From positions 20,956,001-21,020,000 of the forward strand of contig OY720098.1 of assembly GCA_963082875.1 (NCBI GenBank): 64,000 bases of DNA. Reading direction: 5' to 3'. The notes under the pieces were generated by a model. It saw only the letters and a list, made by a program, of their open reading frames with translations, ran no database searches and had not been told where the DNA came from. The DNA comes from Corella eumyota. Its lineage: Eukaryota > Chordata > Ascidiacea > Phlebobranchia > Corellidae. Below, one piece after another: positions 24,268 through 34,847 of this stretch. How positions within the stretch are numbered: the stretch's first letter is position 1; each line of letters opens with the position of its first letter. The position numbers were made by a program, and so were the translations under genes.

Positions 24268-27200
24268 ATGGTTCGAAGTCAAGAATTTAACAGTGGCCAT
24301 ACTGATAAAATATTTGAAAAGTTAAACAGGTTTGTTAACTTCAACTAGTTTTAATTAATGTAGAATTTAAAATTGTTAAAAAAACAATCAAAATCGAAAA
24401 ATAAGTTGCTTAAAGATAATTTATTGTTTTTATGTCAGGGATAGAAAAGGAGACAAAGATTATTGTGATGTCATAATCAATGATGGAACAAAGGAGCATT
24501 CTGCTCACAAAAACATTCTTGGATTTTTCTGTGTTTTCTTTGGAACAATGTTTACAACTGAGGTAAAAAAAACTATTTTATATCTGTCTGATGGCAGATA
24601 GCTTATACAACATAATAATTAAATATGTTTTATTTAAAAAATAGTTTTGTTAAAAATTATAGTGTCTTTATAATGAATAATTTTCAAGCAAATATATGAG
24701 TTTAGTCAACTTGATTCATGATTTTACAGATGAGAGAGAAATACAATCCCATTGTAAAGATCCAAGGAATAAGCTCGGAAATTATGGAACTTATTTTAGA
24801 TTATGCCTACACTGCAAAAATCCTGATAACCGAAGAAAATGTCTTCGAGATTATGGAAGCTGCAGATTTTCTACAGATTAACAGTAAGATTGATAATATT
24901 ATATTTTTAACCTTAAAATTACAACGTATTTTAAATTTAGAACTTCGCAAGTTTTGTGGAGGATTTCTGCAAACCATTGTTGATGTTGAGAATTGTTTAA
25001 CCATGCTGGCTTATTCTCGAAGATACAACCTTGAAAACTTAAAGCAAGGAGCCCAGAAAATAATTGCTGAGAATTTTGAAAAAGTTGCATCAAAGCAAGA
25101 ATTTATCAAACTTTGTTTTGAAGATTTGCTTTCTATTCTAAAATTAAAAGAAAAAAAAGCAAGAAATATATTTTTTAAGTTTTTAAAGTAAATAAAGTTC
25201 TGCAGTAAACTTAACAAATTAAATTTTATATTTTAAATATTTAAATACTTACCAACTTCAGGTTTCATCTGAGAAGTTCATTTATAATGCGATGATAAAT
25301 TGGATAAAACATGACAGCAATGAACGACAGAAACATGTCAACCAATTGTTTCAATCTCTTGATCTTCCTAAATTAAGCAGAGAATTTTTACAACAAGTTG
25401 TAATGAAAGAGGTCAGTTCAGTCATAAATATTTTATTAAAAATTTTAAACTGTTTAACTATTTTTTATCGCTGGAATGGGTAACTGGCATTACTCTATGT
25501 TTGGGTCATAAAGTCGACCTTTCACATTAAGGATAAAGATATTTTTAAAAAATTATCTAAAAAATGAAATTAAAATTTTGTACAAACTTGTTTGCAGGAT
25601 TTGATAATGAAATCTATGGAGTGTAATCAAATGCTTATCTCTGCTTTGGTTAATTTTGCCCCACTAGAAAAAAAAGGTCAACAATTATTTATTTATCAAA
25701 TTTAAATTAAATTTTGTTGTAGAATAAATAAAATTTTATGATTAATTTTTTTTCATTATTAACAACTGTGAAAATTTTTAATTTTAGATTAATTGTTTGC
25801 CAGATTTGTTTTTATATTAATTTAGTATATTTTACTCTTTTTATCAAATATGTATATATTTTTTTAACATTGAAATTGCAGATTCAGCAAAGTTACTTAT
25901 TATGGGAGGGGGTTGGTATAAAAAGGAAGCTATTTTGTTTAACACTGTTACCCAACAATGGACTTCAATGCCAGTAAGTTAGTTTTAAATGTATTGGATT
26001 GTATTTTAATCCAAGAGTCTAAATTTTTTTTAATTTCTTGTGCTAACAGTTGTTGTTTTAAACAGGGGAATTAGTTCAAATTGTAAATATTTAATAAAAT
26101 TTCTAATATTTTTTTCTTTAAATTAGGTAAAAATATATTTTTTTAAGCTATTTAATGTGAAATAATAATAAAAAGTATATTTGTAGGATTTAAATGAAAA
26201 AAGAAGTGGAGCTTCATCTGCTGTTGTCAACAAACAAGTTTTCATCATGGGAGGAAGGGGTAAATCCTCTGTTGAGAGTTTAAAGTTAGATGAAGTAGAT
26301 CCACAATGGAAAGTTGAAAGTCCAATGAAACAAGCTCGGTGTTATGCATCATCAGCTGTCATAAATGGTTGGTTTATAAACTTTTGCAATTTTAAGAAAA
26401 AGAAATGAAACTTGTATTTTAGAAATTTATTCAGTTTTAAAGTGGTATAGATTTTATTAACACAATTTGAGTCTAGAATAAATATTATATTTATTTTAAA
26501 TCTTGCTAATTTTTGTTAAGTATTTTAAATCTTGCTAATTATTGTTCTAGATTGTATTTACACAACTGGAGGCCAGGATGTAAATGATATTACTTTATCA
26601 AGTGGGGAATTCTTGGATGTGAGGACAAATAAAAGGGGAAATATTCCTGACATGATTGTTCCACGTAGAGGACATGCATTACTTGCTGTAAAAGGTAAAC
26701 ATACAAAATTTCATGTAAATTATTTCAATGTTTTTTCGACTGCAAAAATTTAGATTAACGATCAATAAAAAGATGTGAAACGATTTAATTAAATATTTAA
26801 TTTTAATTAATTTGGTTTAGATTTAAAAAAACAGTGCGGTAAACAAATTATACAATAAAAACGGTAAAGACTGCAAATATTTATGTTCAGGTAAATTGTT
26901 TGCAATCGGGGGATGGAATGATAAAGATGGAAGATTAAGTTCATCAGAATGTTTTGATTTTGATAAACAAAAGTGGTCTCTTATTCCTCTAATGAATTAT
27001 AATGTAAATGATCATGCAGCTGTAGTTTTAGATGATCACATATTAGTTACTGGTGAGTCGAATTTCTAGTAAATTTAATTTTTTTTGTAATCGTCTTTAA
27101 CTTAAAATTTATTTTTTAACACAAACAAATAATAATTTTAATGAAAATAAAAATAAAATTCCTACTTTTTGAAATTTTTTTTATCCAAATCAAATTAAAA

Positions 27201-27566
27201 TTTGAAAAATTTTAAACCTATGTTTTCTAGGTGGATGTCGAGATGACGTTGTTTCATCAGTGATCAAATACAACATTATTAGTGATACATGGTCAGAAGT
27301 TGCACCAATGAACAAAGCTCGACGTGATCACTGTGCCTCAGTTGTAGATGGCAAGATTTATGTTGTTGGGGGCAGGGATAAGTAAGTTAAACTAAATATT
27401 TAGTTTGTAATAATTTATTAAACTCTGGTTTATTGTTTTATTATTTAGGTTATTTAGGTTTGATCCAGTTGATTCCATTGAAGTATTTGATCCCACGAAC
27501 AACAAGTGGACAATCATTGCTGAAACAGGAAGGACAATATTTCATGCAACAATGGTTGTTGTTTAA
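24268..27566 (+). CDS. K6: BTB-BACK-Kelch protein
   Basis: Intact twelve-exon member. Exon 1 reads DKIFEKLNR, exon 2 DRKGDKDYC and exon 3 ADFLQIN. Loops: GWYKKE (blade 1), GRGKS (blade 2), KRSGAS, ARCYAS, QDVNDIT (blade 3), RRGHA, WNDKDGR and MNYNVNDH (blade 4), CRDDV (blade 5, two to three residues shorter than elsewhere), ARRDH, and KLFRFDPV (blade 6, lengthened). The intron 4 donor is AAA then GCAAGA, a weaker context for a GC donor than the AAG of its neighbours. Exon 12 has two in-frame acceptors (AG at 27447-27448 and 27456-27457). It is the last of the tight run K2-K6; downstream lies the first relic-bearing spacer. Confidence 0.85.
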
Positions 27567-27954
27567 TGCCAATATTTATATTTGTGATGTCATAATGGAT
27601 AATTTAATATTTTAATACTTTTTTCAAGTACGCATTTAAAATTATATTAAATTACTTTTATCGATTATTTAACTAATATAACCTTAAAAATATATAACAT
27701 GATATCTGTATATAATTTTATAGATTTTTTTTGATTTTATAAAATTTTATAAAATTCGTGTGATTTTAGTTTAAAATTATTACCAATGTTTGTAACTACT
27801 TTGTAATTTTTTTATTTTAGTCTTTTGAAGTTTTGATTTAAATTAAATTTATGTTATTTTGGGTAATTTCATAGGTTTAATTTGTGTTACTTTCCATGAT
27901 TTATTTTTTAAAAATATGATGTTTGCAATAATTCATTAAACCCTGTCCGCTTAG
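27567..27954. other. Spacer downstream of K6
   Basis: A diverged version of the array spacer, with CATGATATCTGTATATAA and TTACCAATGTTTGTAACT recognisable. It leads into a relic of Kelch intron 11 and exon 12. The same sequence follows K7 and K10. Confidence 0.65.
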
Positions 27955-28052
27955 TTAATTATGTTGAAGAATTCAATCCTGGGAAAATTAAGTGGACATT
28001 GGGTGCTGGAATAGAAAGGAATATAAGTGATGCAAAAATGGGGGTTGTTTGA
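27955..28052 (+). pseudogene. Relic of a Kelch last exon (exon 12), copy 1 of 3
   Basis: About 98 bp matching Kelch exon 12 and preceded by a recognisable intron 11 end (GTTTGCAATAATTCATTAAAC). It reads VNYVEEFNP, then KWTLGAGIERN, then a stop in the usual place, against the canonical SIEVFDPTNNKWTII. The sequence is more diverged than any intact copy. An alternative-terminal-exon role is unlikely, because splicing from exon 11 would put a stop almost at once. The other relics are at 34112-34209 and 52140-52237. Confidence 0.75.
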
Positions 28053-28732
28053 TTATATTGATGTGGCTTATTTAAATTACAAAAACACTCTAAAAGAAAT
28101 TAGCAATTTTTTTTTATTTTTAGTTTATATTGTATTATTGTTATTTACAGTATAATTAATTAACATTAGCCTATATTGTAATTACCACTACACTTCTATT
28201 GTATATGCAATTAAGGCTTTTATGAATATAATCGCAGTTACTTAGTTTGTTTTATTTTGAGAATAATTTTTTTAAATATCTAATTAATTTGATTTTGCTT
28301 TTTAATATTTTGCATTTTTAGTAATGTGGTAACTAATCATTTTCTTTTTTTTAATTATTATGCAAATTAAAAATAAAGTCTTATAAATGTTCAATACATT
28401 TTGTTAAATAATGCATAAGTTAACAAAAATACAAACTTGGTTGAAATATTTAAACATTTTAGTTAAGTTCACAACTTTAGATTTATTAAATTAAGTCAAT
28501 GATTAAATTTAAAAAAACTGCTTTAACACATTTTCACTGGTTTTACAACATTTATTTATTTACACTTTTTGGGTGAAATATTTTTAATCAACATTTAAAA
28601 TCAAATTTTTTTGTTTTTTTAAATTATTATTTGGACTTTATTAATTTGTAATTATTTTTTGTCACATAACATTTATGCTTTTTTAAATTTTTACATGTTA
28701 AGTATTTCCGCATCATTTTAATCAACCTCCAC
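28053..28732. other. AT-rich spacer, no gene seen
   Basis: This block contains the conserved segment GCAATTAAGGCTTTTATGAA near 28209, shared with the equivalent stretches near 34370 and 52400. Nothing coding is visible. Confidence 0.6.
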
Positions 28733-29318
28733 CTAAACTTTACTTTTCCCGAAGTAGGAATCCAAGAACTGCTCAACGTAGTTTCGGTACCACGGCATTT
28801 TCTTAAAAACTTTTGCCAATCTGGTCAGCATTGGGGTCATTTCCTCCTTGGGTTTTGGTTCTTGTGGGTAAAAGTCACCAAACATACAGGTCCCCATGTT
28901 TGTGACAACAAATTGGTATGGGTCAGTCACGGATGGGAAGACGAAACCTAAGAAATAATTTTAAAGAATAAAACCAAAACTTTAAACATGAGTTTGTAGG
29001 CTAAACATGTAGGCTATATTAAAGTCTTATATTTTAATTTTATAAACTAAAAAAAAAGTATTATAAAATCTAAAAAATTAACTTTTCAAAAAAAAAATTG
29101 TTTAAAAGTATTTACATATTATTTGAGGTATATTATTACTTGATAAAAGATAAATCTAACGAGAACAAAATTAAAATACAAAAACAAATTAAGTCAGCAA
29201 ACTTGTCATGTTATACTAGTCTTTGACGTTGCATAAGTAAGAAACAGGCACATTTGTGTTTTTGTTTCAAGTTGAATGCATCTTAAATTTGACCTTAATG
29301 GAATCAAACTCGAAACAT
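28733..29318 (-). pseudogene. Orphan MCO terminal exons, copy 1 of 2
   Basis: Bases 28947-28733 match the last exon of MCO copy 2 almost exactly (TDPYQFVV, NMGTCMFGDFYPQE, RLAKVFKKMPWYRN, YFGKSKV, then stop) and stay fully open. Bases 29318-29221 match the second-to-last exon but are broken: an in-frame stop lies after HST and the donor side is altered. No other MCO exon is present nearby. This is therefore a 3' fragment brought in by duplication. The fully open last exon next to a decayed one suggests recent arrival or conversion of the last exon. Confidence 0.85.
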
Positions 29319-30444
29319 TTAAAAAAATATTCTGAAAAATATTTTTGAAACATTTGATTGACGGCAGTGAAACAGTAAACATATTTTTGAAACCAAATAC
29401 CTAAAGTTTAATTCTCGCTATTGACATGTTGTTGTATTTTGGTGTGATATTAGTAAAAACGTTGATTTGAAAAAAAATCTCAATTTTTTAAACACTTCTC
29501 TTCAAAAAAAATTACAGAAAAAATAAAAATTTATATTTTTTAATAATTACGTTGTTAAATTAATAAATGTAATAAAAAATGTTTATTTATTATAATTATT
29601 TAAATTATGGAGGTAAGCAACGAATAATAAAGAAAAGTAAACATTATTAATTTAAAATTTATGATGTCTATATATTTTTTAAAATTTTTTTTCCATCGGT
29701 GATTCCCCGACTCATAATTTCCCGAATTTTGCAGGTCAGCAAAATAATATTTTTGGCAATCGAAATTCATAATTTAAACTTTTTACTTATTATTATTTAT
29801 ATATTTATAAGTTTGTAATAAACTATGCAATTTAAAAAAAAAATTAATTTATATAAAGAGTTGATAAACGGGCTAACTGCTAATATGTTTGTTTATTTAT
29901 ATGTTATTTATATATTTTTTTGAGAAAGTGTGTAGTTAAAGTTAAGTTGTAATTGTTTTGTTTGTTATTTGGATTATAAGTTAAACTAAAAAGAACTGTT
30001 TTTTAATAAAATGTTAGTTTGTAATTAATGTTTGTTAATATAAGAATCTGGCACTTTGTTTTTTTATTAAGTTTCAGGCTATTTTTTGTAATATTTTAAA
30101 ACTTACTGTTTAGTTTAAATATATATATTTTTGTATATATCTTTATCCTCGATGTGGAAAAGTTGTATGCGCGACCTAAACATTAAGTAACAAATATTAC
30201 CCTAACCCAGTATCGAGTTGACTTTGGCAGTTTGGGATATTATAGATTATAATTGCCTTTATACTGTTTATAGCGCTGTTTATAGCGCGTTTATACTGTT
30301 TATAGCGCATTACTCAAGGGCGCTGCAACATGAGAGCAGTGATATTATTAGGGTTGTTTTAAATTACATTGTTACTTATATTTTAATTTTTTTGACTCAA
30401 AAACTTATTTTTAAGGATTTAGTTTATTGTTAATTTGTTTAAAA
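29319..30444. other. Spacer upstream of K7
   Basis: AT-rich, no gene seen. From about 29470 onward it matches the spacer before K11 (53340-54835), including CGGTGATTCCCCGACTCATA near 29698, the CCCTAACCCAGT segment near 30200 and GGGCGCTGCAACATGAG near 30318. At about 29737 it is the empty counterpart of the GC-rich minisatellite insertion at 53601-54156. Confidence 0.65.
30258..30309. repeat. Short tandem repeat TGTTTATAGCGC
   Basis: Three near-tandem copies of TGTTTATAGCGC occur within about 50 bp. The homologous site near 54680 has only one degenerate copy, so the repeat expanded in this spacer. Confidence 0.65.
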
Positions 30445-33400
30445 ATGGTTCGAAGTCAAGAATTTAAAAGTGGTCATACTGATAAAATATTTAAAGAGTT
30501 AAACAGGTTTGATAACTACAACTAGTTTTAATCAATGTTGAATTTAAAATTGTTAAAAAAAAACAATCAAAACTGAAAAATAAGTTGCTTAAAGATAATT
30601 TATTGTTTTTTGATGTCAGGGATAGAAAAGAAGACAAAGTTTATTGTGATGTCATAATCAATGATGGAAAGAAGGAGCATTCTGCTCACAAAAACATTCT
30701 TGGATTTTTCTGTGTTTTCTTTGGAACAATGTTTACAACTGAGGTAAAATAAAACAGTTTTAAAACTTTCAATAACAATTAGTTTATACAATAAAGTGGT
30801 CAAATGTGTTTTATTACAAAATAGTTTTATCAGAAATTATAGTGTCTTTATAATAAATAACTTTTTAAACAAATATATTGGTTTAGACCACCTGATTTAT
30901 GTTTTTACAGATGAGAGAGAAATACAATCCCATTGTAAAGATCCAAGGAATAAGCTCGGAAATTATGGAACTTATTTTAGATTATGCCTACACTGCAAAA
31001 ATCCTGATAACCGAAGAAAATGTCTTCGAGATTATGGAAGCAGCAGATTATCTACAAATTAACAGTAAGATTGATAATATTATAGTTTTAACCTTGAAAT
31101 TACAACATGGTATATATTTAGAACTTCGCAAGTTTTGTGGAGGATTTCTGCAAACCATTGTTGATGTTGAGAATTGTTTAACCATGCTGGCTTATTCTCA
31201 AAGATACAACCTTGAAAACTTAAAGCAAGGAGCCCAGAAAATAATTGCTAAAAATTTTGAAAAAGTTGCATCAAAGCAAGAATTTATCAAACTTTGTTTC
31301 GAGGATTTACTTTCTATTTTGAAACTAAAAGAAAAAAAGGTAGGAAGAATTTTTTTCTGTCATTTTTAAAGTATATAAATAAAGTTTTACAATAACGTTA
31401 ACAAATTAAATTTTAAGTTTTAAATCATTAAATATTACTGACTTCAGGTTTCATCTGAAAAAGTCATTTACAATGCGATGATAAATTGGATAAAACATGA
31501 CAGCAATGAACGACAGAAACATGTCAACCAATTGTTTCAATCTCTTGATCTTCTAAAATTAGGCAAAGAATTTCTACAACAAGTTGTAATGAAAGAGGTC
31601 AGTTCAGTTATAAATATTGTATTGCAACTGACAGTACTCTATGTGTGTCGTGGAGTCGACCTTTCACATTGAGGATGAAGTTATTTTACAAAAAAAAAAA
31701 TAACATTTTGTACAAACTTGTTTGTAGGATTTGATAATGAAATCTATGGAATGTAATCAAATACTTATCTCTGCTTTGGTTAATTTAGTTTCACCAAAAG
31801 AAAATGCTAAAGGTTGGTAATTATTAAAATAGGGTCATCTTAGCTTCATTTATGCTCAATAATGAAATTAAAATTGTCCTTGTTCTATGGACAGAGTCAA
31901 ATTTTGTATAACAGTTTTTTTTTTTAAATAAAGAGTAAAAATATTTTTAATTAATTTTAAACTAGACAAATTGTTGTATCAATTTTAATATAATTTAGTT
32001 TTTTTATAAATATATCTTATATATCCTATAGGTATATATCTTTTGTTTATATTCGGTTAATTATATAGATTTTGTAGCTTCAACAAAGTTACTTATTATG
32101 GAAGGAATTAAAAAGGAGGCTATTTTGTTTAACACTGTTACCAAACAATGGACTCTAATGCCAGTATGTTAGTTTTAAATATATTTATTCGTTTTTGAAA
32201 GCAATAACTTGTTAATAAATTTGAAGAATGTAACAGGGTCATAGTTAAAATAAAAATAATAAACTTTTGTGTAGTTTAAATTTGTAATATATTTAAAGGA
32301 ATTAAATGAAGGAAGGTGTGGAGCTTCATCTGTTGTTGTCAACAATCAAGTTTTCATTATGGGAGGAAGGTTTAAATCATCTGTTGAGAGTTTAAAGTTA
32401 AATGAAGTAGATCCACGATGGAAAGTTGAACCTCCAATGAAACAAGCTCGGTGGTGTGCATCATCAGCTACTTTAAATGGTTGGTTTAAAAACTTTTGCA
32501 CTTTTAAGAAAAATAAATTAAACTTGTACTTTAGAAAAATTTATTTAGTTTTAAAGTGGTATAGATTTTATTAACACAATTTGAGTTTAGAATAAATATT
32601 ATATTTTAAGGTAAAAATAATAAATATACTTAAAAACTAATTAATGATTTTTTTAATTAAAACATCTTTTAGTTTTTTAAGGGTTTTGTTTTGTAGAGTA
32701 TTTTAAATCTTAGTAATTATTGTTCTAGATTGTATTTACACAACTGGAGGCCGGGATGAAAATAATCAATTTTTATCAAGTGGGGAATTCTTGGATGTGA
32801 GGACAAATAAAAGAGAAAATATTCCTGACATGATTGTTCCACGTAGAGGACATGTATTGCTTGCTGCAAGAGGTAACGTCAAAAATTTCAATTTTTTTTC
32901 GACTGCAGAAATTCATATTAACGATCTATAAAAAGATGTCAAACGATTTAATTAGATATTTAATTTTAATCAATTTACTTAAGATTTAAAAAAAACAGTG
33001 CTGTAAACAAATTTTACAATAAAAACGGTTAAGACTTTAAATATTTATGTTCAGGTGAATTATTTGCAATCGGGGGATGTAATGATAAAAATAGAAGTTT
33101 AAGTTCATCAGAATGTTTTGATTTTAATAAACAAAAGTGGTCTCTTATTTCTCCAACGATTTATAATGTAGTTGATCATGCAGCTGTAGTTTTAGATGAT
33201 CACATATTTGTTACTGGTGAGTCAAATTTAAAGTAAATGTTTTTAACTTAACATTTATTTTCTAACAGAAACAATTAATAAATTTAATGGAAACAAAAAA
33301 AAACTATTACTTATTGAAATTTTTTTATCTAAATCAAATTAAAATTTGAAAAACTTTAAACATATTTTTTCTAGGTGGACGTGGAGATGGCATTGATCCA

Positions 33401-33719
33401 GTTTCATCAGTGATCAAATACAACATTATTACTGATACATGGTCAGAAGTTGCACCAATGAACAAGGCTAGAGATGGTCACTGTGCCTCAGTTGTAGATG
33501 GCAAGATTTATGTTGTGGGGGGCTTGGGTGATGGGTAAGTTAAACTAAATATTTAGTTTGTAATAATTTATTAAACTCTGGTTTATTGTTTTATTATTTA
33601 GGTTATTTAGCTGTGATCCAGTTAATTCCATTGAAGTATTTGATCCCACGAACAACAAGTGGACAATCATTGCTGAAACAAGAAGGAATATATATTATGC
33701 AACAATGGTTGTTGTTTAA
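30445..33719 (+). CDS. K7: BTB-BACK-Kelch protein, diverged blade 1
   Basis: Intact twelve-exon member. Exon 1 reads EFKSGHTDKIFKELNR. BACK has KIIAKNFEKV. Unlike K2-K6, intron 4 has a normal GT donor (GTAGGA). Exon 6 ends VSPKENAK, and exon 7 is STKLLIMEGIKKEAI: the GG of blade 1 is EG and two loop residues are missing. Other loops: GRFKS (blade 2), ARWCAS then ATLN, GRDENNQF (blade 3), RRGH, CNDKNRS and TIYNVVDH (blade 4), RGDGIDPV (blade 5), LGDGLFSCDPV (blade 6) and RNIYYA. Exon 12 has two in-frame acceptors 9 bp apart (AG at 33600-33601 and 33609-33610). The 3' half resembles K2-K6 closely, while exons 6-8 are nearer the diverged copies, so the gene is mosaic. Confidence 0.85.
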
Positions 33720-34111
33720 TGCCAATATTTATATTTGTGATGTCATAATGGCTAATTTAATATTTTAATACTTTTTTCAACCACATAACAAGTACGTACG
33801 CATTTAAAATTATATTAAATTATTTTTATTGATTGTTAAACTAATATAACCTTAAAAATATATATAACATGATATCTGTATATAATTTTATAGATTTTCT
33901 TTTTCATATAATTTAAAAAGTTCGTGTGATTTTAGTTCAAAATTATTACCAATGTTTGTAACTACTTTGTAATTTAGTCTTTTGAATTTTTGATTTTCAT
34001 TGAATTTATGTTATTTTGGTAAATTTCATAGGTTTAATTTGTGTTACTTTCTATGATTTATTTTTAAAAAATATGATGTTTGCAATAATTCATTAAACCC
34101 TGTCCGCTTAG
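33720..34111. other. Spacer downstream of K7
   Basis: Same diverged spacer type as after K6, with the CATGATATCTGTATATAA segment near 33869. No gene seen. Confidence 0.65.
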
Positions 34112-34209
34112 TTAATTGTATTGAAGAATTCAATCCTGGGAAAAATGAATGGACATTAGGTGCTGGAATAGAAAGGAATATAAGTGATGCAAAAATGGTG
34201 GTTGTTTAA
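34112..34209 (+). pseudogene. Relic of a Kelch last exon, copy 2 of 3
   Basis: Nearly identical to the relic at 27955-28052, reading CIEEFNPGKNEWTLGAGIERN and ending MVVV and a stop. It sits tail to tail with the 3' end of MCO copy 2. This is the setting from which the orphan MCO tails beside the other two relics were probably copied. Confidence 0.75.
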
Positions 34210-34847
34210 TTATATTGATGTGGCTTATCCAAATTACAAAAACACTCTGAAAAGAATTCGCATTTTTTTTTTTATTTTTAGTTTATATTGTATTATTTTT
34301 ATTTACAAAATATATTAGAATAATATTAGCCTATATTGTAATTACCACTACACTACTATTGTATATGCAATTAAAGCTTTTATGAATATAATCGCAGTTA
34401 CTTAGTTTGTTTTATTTTGAGAATAATTTTTGAAATATGTAATTAATTTGATTATGCTTTTTAATTCAATATTTTGCATTTTTAGTAATGTGGTAACTAA
34501 TCGTTTTCTTTTTTTAGATTATTAACTAAAAATAAAGTTCTATAAATATTTTTAAATAATGTCTAAGTTAACAAAAATAAAAACTTGGTTAAAGTATTTA
34601 AACATTTAAGATAAGTTCACAACTTTGTATTTATTAAATTAATTCAATGATTTAATTTCTTTTACTGGTTTTACATCATTTATTTATTTACACTTTTTGG
34701 GTGAAATATTTTTAATCAATTTTTTTTGTTTTTTTAAATTATTATTTGAACTTTATTAATTTGTAATTATTTTGTCACATAACATTTATTCTTTTTTTAA
34801 AATTTTTACATGTTAAGTATTTCCACATCATTTTAATCAACCTCCAC
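34210..34847. other. AT-rich spacer between the Kelch relic and MCO copy 2
   Basis: No gene seen. It contains the shared GCAATTAAAGCTTTTATGAA segment near 34368 and presumably the MCO 3' UTR and poly(A) region on the minus strand. Confidence 0.55.

Noticed and set aside
27955-28052. Downstream exon 12 relics as alternative terminal exons of K6, K7 and K10
   Set aside because: Joined to exon 11 in the observed phase, they reach a stop after one codon, and their sequence is more decayed than the real exon 12.
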